Made by a program: the position numbers and the translations under genes. Source: Sulfurimonas sp. (GTDB taxonomy: Bacteria; Campylobacterota; Campylobacteria; Campylobacterales; Sulfurimonadaceae). From it: a DNA stretch of 64,000 nt. The stretch spans positions 1 to 64,000 of the forward strand of contig JADGEZ010000003.1 of NCBI GenBank assembly GCA_016744115.1, given 5' to 3'. Below the pieces are notes generated by a model. It searched no databases. It was given only the letters and a program-made list of their open reading frames with translations, and was not told the origin of the DNA. Below are positions 53,027 through 61,572 of the stretch, one piece after another (within the stretch, counting starts at the first letter, position 1; each line of letters starts with the position of its first letter).

Positions 53027-54873
53027 TTTTTATCCTTATTTGAAGTACTATTTAAAAACTCATAATCAATTATATAGTCTCCTATAATATTTGTATCATA
53101 ATCTATACTTAAATCTACAAGAGTATTCTTATTAACTTTTCCAATATCAATAGTATCATCATGAATAATTTTGCATTCTATTCCGTTGTTTAATGCTTTA
53201 TTGATTTTTAATCTTGGAGTAATCCCAACACTATCACAAGTTGGGTCTGTTCCGTCTTCAAGTCTCAAATAAAGGAGTAAATTTGAAGCATTTTTATCAG
53301 TAGCAAATCTTAATTTTGCTTCTTGTTTTTTAGCATTATGAAAAGAACTAAATTTTCCTACTTCAAATTGATTTCCAACTCTTTGTTTTGTATCACTTTT
53401 ATTCTTTTTTCCCTTGCCTTTATCAGATAAAGGTATATCACTATCGGGGACTACTCTTTTTTTTCTAGGTATTTTTTTTGTTTGTGTAGATTTTCTTTTA
53501 TTTTGTTGTTTTGATTTTGCATCACCAACCATACTAATAGATAAATTTGGAATATCATAATCAAATGAATCATTGTCATTTTTTTCAATAATATTCGATA
53601 AAAATTCTTTTATCTCTCTTAAAGAAGTTGATAATTTTTCTCTTTTAACTTTACCACTTTTATCATTACTAAATCTTTTTAATCTAATATCATTATGTAA
53701 ATTACTCTCTGCCTCTCTAATAAGTGTTGAAAAACCAGTTCTTTTCTGTGCTAAAATTAAGGCATTAAAGGCTTTACTTGATGGAAAGTTACCTTTGTTT
53801 AATGGACTAGGTATGGATTCATCTATCCACATACCATTTCTACAAAGTGCTAATTTTGTATCGCTTTGCGATAATTGATAATAAATTTTAACTTCATCTT
53901 CTAAAGTTTTAATAGTTTGTTTTTTACCATGGTTAAGCATATCATAAAATCGTTTTGCAGTATTGAAGTTTGGAGTACTTTTCTCGTCTTGTGTTTTAAT
54001 GAATATATTATTTAAAGTTTCATAATTTATATTTACTATATTGTCTTTAGTGATAATTTCAACTTCTAAATTATTTTCAAAAATCGCAACATAAAAATTT
54101 CTAACAATTGAACTTGAAATCAAGCTTGTAACTTGATCAATATCTTCTTCATTACCAAAAAAATTAAATCCAATAATTCCAACAACTGCTCCACTTTTTT
54201 CAATAAAATCTAGTTGATTATCTATAATATTTGGTATATTTTCATTTTTATAAAAAATATCATTTTCAATTTCAATTGAGTTTTGATTTGTAAGTAAAAA
54301 ACCTGTTCCAAGTTTTAGTTCATCATTTTGTTTATGTGTTCTAAGTAGTGCCTGTCCTGAACATAATTTTGTTCCATCTTCAAATTTACCACCATATAAT
54401 ACATATCTTAAATTTGAGATATTAAATGCTGAAAAATGTCCATTTCCATATGAACCACCAGAATCATTAGGATTATTTTTATTGCTTATACCATCACTCA
54501 GTATTGCCACTAATTTATCTTGAGTAAACCCTAGTCCATTATCTATGATATATAAAATGGGTATTTTATCAATTTCTAATTGTTCATCAATAACATTTAG
54601 AATACCTTGCTCTTTTGTAGATAAGTCTTCTACTTTTATAGACTGTAATGCTTTTTCATACTCTATTATTCCAGGTATTTGATTTTTATCTATATAATCT
54701 ATAATAAATTTTACTTTTGCAGTATCTCTATTAGCTTCATTTATAGCTGAATCATAAGAGTTTTGTAAAATCTCTCGTATGATTGTGGAACTATCTTTAT
54801 CATTAGAAGCTGATGTAGAAGCATTAGTAAAACCACTTTGGCTTATTGCTGAACTAAATATTAGTTTATTCAT
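53023..54873 (-). CDS. GHKL/Hsp90-like ATPase (cassette gene 1)
   Basis: IIREILQNSYDSA (N box), YIIDNGLGFTQDKL (G1), GGSYGNGHFSAFN (G2); basic linker and beta-rich C-terminal domain. Confidence 0.85.
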   Translation of the reverse strand: MNKLIFSSAISQSGFTNASTSASNDKDSSTIIREILQNSYDSAINEANRDTAKVKFIIDYIDKNQIPGIIEYEKALQSIKVEDLSTKEQGILNVIDEQLEIDKIPILYIIDNGLGFTQDKLVAILSDGISNKNNPNDSGGSYGNGHFSAFNISNLRYVLYGGKFEDGTKLCSGQALLRTHKQNDELKLGTGFLLTNQNSIEIENDIFYKNENIPNIIDNQLDFIEKSGAVVGIIGFNFFGNEEDIDQVTSLISSSIVRNFYVAIFENNLEVEIITKDNIVNINYETLNNIFIKTQDEKSTPNFNTAKRFYDMLNHGKKQTIKTLEDEVKIYYQLSQSDTKLALCRNGMWIDESIPSPLNKGNFPSSKAFNALILAQKRTGFSTLIREAESNLHNDIRLKRFSNDKSGKVKREKLSTSLREIKEFLSNIIEKNDNDSFDYDIPNLSISMVGDAKSKQQNKRKSTQTKKIPRKKRVVPDSDIPLSDKGKGKKNKSDTKQRVGNQFEVGKFSSFHNAKKQEAKLRFATDKNASNLLLYLRLEDGTDPTCDSVGITPRLKINKALNNGIECKIIHDDTIDIGKVNKNTLVDLSIDYDTNIIGDYIIDYEFLNSTSNKDKK

Positions 54874-54912
54874 GTATTAATTCCTTTTAAGTTATAGTAA
54901 AATAAATTGATG

Positions 54913-56103
54913 TCAATTCTTATTCCCTAATGCTTTGTCTAATCTTTGAATTATATCTAACATTGTAGCTGAAGATACTGCAAAATTCAGTCTCATAAAA
55001 CCGCTTCCCTCTTTTGAAAAACTGATTCCAGCATTGAGTCCAAGTTTTGCTTCATGGATAAAAAATTCTCTCAAACTTTTATCTCTCATCCCCATACCTC
55101 GACAATCTAGCCAGGCTAAGTATGTAGCTTCGATGGGTGTTATTTTTATTTTTTGAGGATAACGCTCACATAGTTTTTTTAAATCATTATAATTTTGCAT
55201 TAAATGAATTTTTAAATCTTCTAACCATTCTTTACCATGCGTATAGGCTGATTCAAATGCTACATGAGATAAGGTACTTCCTTGTGCAAAATGATTTTTT
55301 TCATACACCGTTTGAAACCTTTGTTTTAAATCTTTGTTTGGTATAGCTATAGAACTTATAGCAAAACCTGCCATGTTAAATGTTTTTCCTACTCCTATTG
55401 CGGTGATGGTAATATCTCTCGCCTTTTGAGAAAGGGAAGCAAAAGGGATGTGTATGTTTGGCTCATATACTAAATCAGAATGTATCTCATCTGCAAATAC
55501 TACAATATCATTTTTTAAACAAATTTCAAGTATCTCTAAGAGTTCTTTTTTTCTCCAAACTCTTCCAACAGGATTATGAGGAGAACAAAGAAGTAAAAGT
55601 TTTGTATCTTTATCAATCTTTGCTTTTAAGTCTTCTATATCAAAGGTATAATTTCCCTCTTGAGTGAGCTTAAGAGGGTTCTTTAATACTTTTCTTTTGC
55701 TCTGGCTTACTGAATGAAAAAAAGGTGGATATACAGGAGTTTGAACAATTATCTTATCTCCTATATTACTAAAAGCCTCAATACATACACTCATGCTAGC
55801 AACTACCGAATGAGAATACAAAATATCTTTAAGCTCAAATGATATACCATGCTCTTTTTTCATCCACTGTATTTGAGCCATAAAAGCACTCTTAGGAACT
55901 TCTTCATAACCCATAACAGGATGTTTTAAACGCTTCTTAACAGCCTCTAAAATAAAATCAGGTGTATCTATATCCATATCTGCAACCCATACAGGTATTA
56001 AATCTTTTGTTTTAAATAACTTTTCTCTTAAGGCGTATTTTTCAGCATTAGTATTTTCCCTTGAGGCTGATTCTCTAAAGAGATATTTTATTTTTTCTTC
56101 CAA
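54913..56103 (-). CDS. PLP-dependent C-S lyase (PatB/MalY-like), candidate OvoB
   Basis: VWVADMDIDTPDFILEAVKKRLKHPVMGYE, ADEIHSDLVY, GVGKTFNMAGFAISS; overlaps the ovoA-like gene. Confidence 0.85.
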   Translation of the reverse strand: MEEKIKYLFRESASRENTNAEKYALREKLFKTKDLIPVWVADMDIDTPDFILEAVKKRLKHPVMGYEEVPKSAFMAQIQWMKKEHGISFELKDILYSHSVVASMSVCIEAFSNIGDKIIVQTPVYPPFFHSVSQSKRKVLKNPLKLTQEGNYTFDIEDLKAKIDKDTKLLLLCSPHNPVGRVWRKKELLEILEICLKNDIVVFADEIHSDLVYEPNIHIPFASLSQKARDITITAIGVGKTFNMAGFAISSIAIPNKDLKQRFQTVYEKNHFAQGSTLSHVAFESAYTHGKEWLEDLKIHLMQNYNDLKKLCERYPQKIKITPIEATYLAWLDCRGMGMRDKSLREFFIHEAKLGLNAGISFSKEGSGFMRLNFAVSSATMLDIIQRLDKALGNKN

Positions 56104-58193
56104 ACACTTAACTCAGAGATAGTATGTTGATATTTTCTAGCAGTCTCTTTGATCACGAACTCTAAATCTTGAGTATGGATTAATTCAAACTCCTCTGATA
56201 GGATATTTTTTAATGAATCTAGTGTTTTAATCTCTTTACCATTATCATCCTTATATCCCCCGAGCCAAAACTCTTTTTTTGTTGAGCTTTCTTGCCAAGT
56301 ATAAGGCGAAGTTATCACTAAAATACCATCATCATTTAATCTCTCTCCTACGGTATCTAAAAAGAGTAGTGGCTGGTACAATCTATCTATAAGATTTGTT
56401 GCTATTATTAAGTCATAGGAGTTAAAATTTTGCTTCATATTACAAGCATCTCCCTGCCAAAAAGAGACTTTTTTTTTCAAATTTTCGTAGCCTAAATCTT
56501 TTATTGTAATTTTTTTACTGCTACTTAGATTACCCTCGTCAAGCGTGGAAAAGGCTACATATCCATCCGTTTGTAGTTTTGAACCTACTTGCACAAAACG
56601 AGCTGAAAAATCAATCCCCTCAACCTTATCAAACTCTTTTGCTAACTCAAATGTAGCTCTTCCTGTTGCACAGCCTAAGTCTAATGCTTTTGTTTTATTC
56701 TTAGTAAATTTTGACGCAATTTTTGCACAAGAAATTGCGAAATTTTCTACTCCAAAATGAGTGTCTCCATATTGAAATTCACAATATTGCGATACTAATT
56801 CATCTGTTTCATATATATCCATTCTTTCCTCTTTATTATCTTGTGTTACTACATATCTAAAACCTGCATTTTGGTGAAAATGCTTTCTAAAAGCATATCG
56901 TGACTTTTTCATAATCAAGTTACCACTACTAGCCCATGATGAACCTAGTATAAGGGCATGTTCATTATCAAATGTTGGTACTGTAAAATCATCATAAGCT
57001 GGATGTATTTTAAATCCTTCAAATGGTTTCATAGTGCTTCGAGACCACTGCCAAACATTCCCTACAACATCAAACAATTCATTGCCATCTTTAGCATAAA
57101 AACTATAAGTATCTACGGGTGTAGCACTCATATATTTTAAATTTAAGTTAGCGTCAGAATCTTTTACTATGTCTTTAATCCCAACATATTGGCATAATGC
57201 TTCATATTCATACTCACTTGGAAGTGTATAACTCAAAGAATTTTTTTGGCTTTTATACCTACAAAATGCTTCTGCCTCTAAGGCATTTACGTCTACAGGA
57301 AAACTTAAAGGGAGTTCAATCTTTGAACTAAGTGTTCTATAAAAATATTGAGAGTTTTTTTTCGACCAAAATATAGGATGTTTAGCCTTTGAGTATTTTA
57401 AAAAATCTAGTCCCTCTTTTGACCAAAATTCATCTTTTTCATATCCACCATCTAGTACAAACTCTAAATACTCTTCATTTGAAACCAAATATTTTGATGC
57501 TTGAAAACTTTTTACTTTTTGCGATGAGCTTCCATATTCATTGTCCCAGGCATAGTAATCATCATCTTTTTCTTTACCTAGAGTAACATTTATTTGTGGG
57601 ATTTTCACCAACTTATTTTTAGGTGCATCAGAATAATAATCACAAATTTTAAAAGCTTCAACATTTTGTATGAATTTTAAGGGCATTTGACGATGTAAAA
57701 CCGAGGATGTTTCAAGGTGAATCCTCTCATGCTCAATACCCATCAATATAATCCACATATCAGAGTCAAAAGTAATTGGCAGACTCAGAGGAAGCTCTTC
57801 TATAAGTTTTAAAACTAGTTTTTTTACTTTATCACGATATTTTTTTGTTTCATCAACACTAGGCCAAGTATAATGACTAGATTCAACATCATCCCAAGTC
57901 ATCTCATCCACGCCAACTGCAAAGATAGATTCATAATCTGGATTAATTCTTTCTTCAATGATTTTCATATTGATTAATTTATTTACATAAAATGTTGCAG
58001 TATGTCCAAAATAAAATATCATTGGATGACGAGTTAGCTCACTCTTTTTATAAAAAACTGTATCATCTTTTAAGAGTTCAAACATTTTTTCATAAAGTTC
58101 ATAAGTATTTAAAAAATATTCTTTAATTTCAAGGCGTTTATTTTCTATATTTTCTCCCCTAAGCGTAATGGGATGCATGCTTAATTTATTCAA
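56088..58193 (-). CDS. ovoA: OvoA-like 5-histidylcysteine sulfoxide synthase with C-terminal methyltransferase
   Basis: DinB-like FYFGHTATFYVNKL and EHERIHLETSSVLHRQMP, FGE-sulfatase domain (FDVVGNVWQWSRSTMKPFEGF, HFHQNAGFRYV), then SAM MTase (ALDLGCATGRATFELA). Confidence 0.85.
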   Translation of the reverse strand: MNKLSMHPITLRGENIENKRLEIKEYFLNTYELYEKMFELLKDDTVFYKKSELTRHPMIFYFGHTATFYVNKLINMKIIEERINPDYESIFAVGVDEMTWDDVESSHYTWPSVDETKKYRDKVKKLVLKLIEELPLSLPITFDSDMWIILMGIEHERIHLETSSVLHRQMPLKFIQNVEAFKICDYYSDAPKNKLVKIPQINVTLGKEKDDDYYAWDNEYGSSSQKVKSFQASKYLVSNEEYLEFVLDGGYEKDEFWSKEGLDFLKYSKAKHPIFWSKKNSQYFYRTLSSKIELPLSFPVDVNALEAEAFCRYKSQKNSLSYTLPSEYEYEALCQYVGIKDIVKDSDANLNLKYMSATPVDTYSFYAKDGNELFDVVGNVWQWSRSTMKPFEGFKIHPAYDDFTVPTFDNEHALILGSSWASSGNLIMKKSRYAFRKHFHQNAGFRYVVTQDNKEERMDIYETDELVSQYCEFQYGDTHFGVENFAISCAKIASKFTKNKTKALDLGCATGRATFELAKEFDKVEGIDFSARFVQVGSKLQTDGYVAFSTLDEGNLSSSKKITIKDLGYENLKKKVSFWQGDACNMKQNFNSYDLIIATNLIDRLYQPLLFLDTVGERLNDDGILVITSPYTWQESSTKKEFWLGGYKDDNGKEIKTLDSLKNILSEEFELIHTQDLEFVIKETARKYQHTISELSVWKKK

Positions 58194-58262
58194 TTATAAC
58201 CTTTTTATTTGCTATTATATGCAAATTATTCAAAGTAATTTATTAAATATTTCACAAGAATT

Positions 58263-59093
58263 TTAATCTAAAATTTCATGGAGCGTTTTACCATGGTTCA
58301 TAGCATTACTCACATTTTCCCAATTTTCTTCAACAATGTCGTCTTTTAATTTAGTTAATTCTTTTTCAAAAAGTTCTATAGCCTCAATGAGATTTGTTTT
58401 GTTTTGCCTAAAAATATCTTCCCACATAAGAGGAGAACTTTTTGCTAAACGACTCATAGAACGAAATCCACCAGCAGCTAGTGCTAAAATATTATGTTTA
58501 TTTTCTTGTTTCATTACGGTGTTTGCAAGGGAGTACGATATGGCATGTGGCATATGAGAGATAAAAGCAGCGTGTCGATCATGTTCAGTTGCCTTCATAA
58601 AGTACTTTTTCATTCCAAGTGCTTTATAAATTTTTTTTGCAACTAAACCTTGGAACTCACCACTCTCTTGGAGGTCACATAAAACCACAACCTTACCAGT
58701 ATATAAATTCTCTACTGCTGCTGATGGACCAAAATTTTCAGTTCCAGTCATTGGATGTGATGCAACAAAATTTTTTCTTATTTGTGGTGGGACAGAAGAC
58801 ACTATAATTTCTTTGGTACTTCCTAGGTCTATAATCGTTGTATTTGGAGAAACATCTATTAAGTCTTTAAGCACAGATATAACACCATTTACAGGAATAC
58901 AAAGAAAAATTACATCACACTTTTTTATTTGAGAAAATTCTACTACCTTATCCACTAGTTCTAAGCTAATTGCTTGAGTTTGATGCTCTTTATTAAGATC
59001 CAATCCAACTATAGAATTAATGAATGAAAGTTTTTTAAGACTAAGGGCGAGCGATCCTCCCATAAGTCCTAAACCAATAATAGCTATATTCAT
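58263..59093 (-). CDS. tyrA: Prephenate dehydrogenase
   Basis: IIGLGLMGGSLALSLK, HPMTGTENFGPSAA, FISHMPHAISYSLA. Confidence 0.95.
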   Translation of the reverse strand: MNIAIIGLGLMGGSLALSLKKLSFINSIVGLDLNKEHQTQAISLELVDKVVEFSQIKKCDVIFLCIPVNGVISVLKDLIDVSPNTTIIDLGSTKEIIVSSVPPQIRKNFVASHPMTGTENFGPSAAVENLYTGKVVVLCDLQESGEFQGLVAKKIYKALGMKKYFMKATEHDRHAAFISHMPHAISYSLANTVMKQENKHNILALAAGGFRSMSRLAKSSPLMWEDIFRQNKTNLIEAIELFEKELTKLKDDIVEENWENVSNAMNHGKTLHEILD

Positions 59094-59234
59094 GAAAAGT
59101 CTTTATGATGATTTTTGAAATTATACTTAATTTAATACACATAATCATAAATTTTGAATTAAAGTGATGTTTTTCACTATAATGATTGCATTAATTAGTA
59201 TATAATACATTAAAATAAAAGTTAAAGTGAAAAT

Positions 59235-59648
59235 ATGCAACTCAATAAAACATCTAAATATGCAATTAGAATTTTAAGCTACATGGCTAACCATCGTGGC
59301 GGAGAGTTATTAAGCGCAAGAGAAATTTCAGAAACTCTAAACATTCCTTATAAGTTTTTAACAAAAATAATGACTGATCTTGTAAAAGAAGGCTTTATTG
59401 TTTCTATTCGTGGTCGAGAAGGGGGAAATAAGCTTGCTCGTGATGCATCAAAAATAACTATTATGCAAGTTTTAAATGCATTGAATGAATTTAACAATCA
59501 ATCAGAGTGTATTCTTGGTATAGGAAGTTGTGATAATAGAAATAAATGCTCATTACATGATCAATGGATTAAACCTAAAAAAATTATTAATGATATGTTT
59601 AATAATACTACTTTTAAAAATTTAGATGGTGAAAAATTTAAAATTTAA
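59235..59648 (+). CDS. Rrf2-family transcriptional regulator
   Basis: TSKYAIRILSYMANHRGGELLSAREISETLNIPYKFLTKIM; CILGIGSCDNRNKCSLH cysteine cluster. Confidence 0.93.
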   Translation: MQLNKTSKYAIRILSYMANHRGGELLSAREISETLNIPYKFLTKIMTDLVKEGFIVSIRGREGGNKLARDASKITIMQVLNALNEFNNQSECILGIGSCDNRNKCSLHDQWIKPKKIINDMFNNTTFKNLDGEKFKI

Positions 59649-59682
59649 ATTGGCTTATATTTTACTTATATATAGCATCAGT

Positions 59683-59871
59683 TAGGTAAATCCGATGAGA
59701 TTTCTATGAAATAATTTTTAAAAAAAAAATAGATTTTAAATGCCTTATTTTAGGGCTTTATGTTTTTAGAAAAAGAAAATAACTAAAAGTATAATTCTTA
59801 AAAATAGCTTATAATGAATCAGTAAACATCCTGTTTATGGGCTTCATGAAACACTTCATCGGATTAACCTG
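59683..59871. mobile_element. MITE-like element copy 2 with 9-bp target-site duplication
   Basis: Near-identical to 1788-1975; flanked by agcatcagt at 59674-59682 and 59872-59880. Confidence 0.88.
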
Positions 59872-59910
59872 AGCATCAGTAATATAATTATCTTATGTAT
59901 AGTGCATTAT

Positions 59911-60013
59911 AGATTACAGTAGTCGTCATTTTCAGAACCATCAAATTTCAATTGCTCAAAAACAGCTACTAACTCCTTACTTCTAAGATCATAATTCAAT
60001 AATATTTCAGTAT
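59911..60013 (-). pseudogene. Possible gene remnant
   Basis: Minus-strand frame HYTEILLNYDLRSKELVAVFEQLKFDGSENDDYCNL* with a stop just upstream and no start. Confidence 0.3.
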
Positions 60014-60128
60014 AATGCTCCTAAAATCTAAGACACTAACTCAGTAAGGTTTATTTTTTATTTTAGTTCTATATGTAGAGTTTCTGAGCTAATATGATAC
60101 TGGTTCTCATTTAGGATTTGTTATAATA

Positions 60129-60524
60129 TTATAAGTCCAATAAAGTTATTTTAATTTCACACTCACTTCCATCTCTCCATTCTTCTTCGAGTTCATCATG
60201 AAGTTCTTCTATACAGAATTCTTCGTCCTCCTCTTTATCAACTAAAAGATAATAATGAAGTTCAATATTTCTACATAAATCTCCATGTTCATCTTCTCTT
60301 TGATCTTCAACATTGATTGCGTTTATAATTTTTTTATTCTCAGAGGGGAAAGAATACTTAATGGTTCTTCTTACATCAGAAACTGCATCTAGAGATTGTC
60401 CATGCTCATCTTCCAATGCTCCACCCTCTTTAACATCCTTGAACATATAACTATCATATATATTTAGTCTTATCTCATATATGAAATGTGTATCAAAATC
60501 TACAGCGTCGAGAATATTTTTCAT
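60129..60524 (-). CDS. Acidic hypothetical protein, 131 aa
   Basis: Intact ORF, very Asp/Glu-rich C-terminal half; no family recognised. Confidence 0.55.
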   Translation of the reverse strand: MKNILDAVDFDTHFIYEIRLNIYDSYMFKDVKEGGALEDEHGQSLDAVSDVRRTIKYSFPSENKKIINAINVEDQREDEHGDLCRNIELHYYLLVDKEEDEEFCIEELHDELEEEWRDGSECEIKITLLDL

Positions 60525-60564
60525 TAAAATTACCTTTATTTAGTATTGCTTAATTATGAATATT

Positions 60565-61572
60565 TTACCATTGAAAGTTTAATCTAAGTTGAGTTTTATC
60601 TGTTGTAGAAGTAGATAAGATTGATTTATCTACTCCTACAACTAGGGCAAAATTGAAACTTACATCTTTTAATATACTTATAATATCTTTTTTACTTTTA
60701 TATCCATAAGTATTTTTATAATCTTCATGCTTATCCATAAGATTATTTGGTAAAACATAAATTATATTTGCCCAATTAGCGTTATTTTGTAAAAATTTTA
60801 TTTCCGATTCTATGAGATTTACATTTGATTCAAAGATAAGAACCTTATCGCTTGTACCAAAATCTTTAATCTCGAATTTTTGATTTATAAACACTGCTTC
60901 AAAATGTTGTATATGAGTAAACTTTCCTAGTCTAAAATTAATATTTAAAGTTTTGTAAAGGTATAATAATTCTTCAAGATAAGGAATAAACAATGGAGAT
61001 ATTAATTGTCTTTCATAAAATATGTCATTATATATAAAAGATGTCTCAAATAGCGTTTTTTCCATAATTATAATGTTTTTTTTAAGATTTTTTGAAATTT
61101 TTTTTATATTTGTAAATATATCTTTATCAGATAAATCTTGACAAAAGAGCAGGGTGGATTTTTCTTCAAGATTCCATAACTGTTTATATATCTCTTGAAT
61201 ATTCCCATAAACTGTGATGAAATTCAAGTTAGTTATCACTCCAAGAGAAAGTTGTAACACTATTTCATTACATTCATAAACAACTATATTTTTACTAATC
61301 AGTCTAAAACGCAATATTCTTTTGAGTGCATCTTCACACTCTTGAACTTTTATCCAAGCTATTTCTGTATCACTTATTTGGGTGGGTTTATCAAAGATAA
61401 TACCATACGCACCATTTTGCACTGCTTCGTCAATCATAGTCTCATCAAAGGCAACAAAGAGATCACCTCTTTTTAAATACTTTACTTCAAAAACAATATT
61501 TTCAAATTTTTCTACAAATGGTTCATTTATTAATTTACCATTTATAAGTGCAAGGATATTTTTAAGTCTCAT
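60565..61572 (-). CDS. MurF-like N-terminal domain protein, degenerate peptidoglycan ligase-like
   Basis: LKRGDLFVAFDETMIDEAVQNGAYGIIFDKP resembles the Mur ligase N-terminal domain; no ligase GTxGKT loop seen. Confidence 0.5.
   Translation of the reverse strand: MRLKNILALINGKLINEPFVEKFENIVFEVKYLKRGDLFVAFDETMIDEAVQNGAYGIIFDKPTQISDTEIAWIKVQECEDALKRILRFRLISKNIVVYECNEIVLQLSLGVITNLNFITVYGNIQEIYKQLWNLEEKSTLLFCQDLSDKDIFTNIKKISKNLKKNIIIMEKTLFETSFIYNDIFYERQLISPLFIPYLEELLYLYKTLNINFRLGKFTHIQHFEAVFINQKFEIKDFGTSDKVLIFESNVNLIESEIKFLQNNANWANIIYVLPNNLMDKHEDYKNTYGYKSKKDIISILKDVSFNFALVVGVDKSILSTSTTDKTQLRLNFQW

Noticed and set aside
53573-53878. 101-aa plus-strand ORF
   Set aside because: Antisense to the GHKL ATPase; shadow ORF composition
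50150-54873. Assignment of the cassette as a Dnd or Ssp phosphorothioation system
   Set aside because: Only a PAPSR-like protein is shared; no DndB/D/E, SspB/C or cysteine desulfurase seen in the cassette
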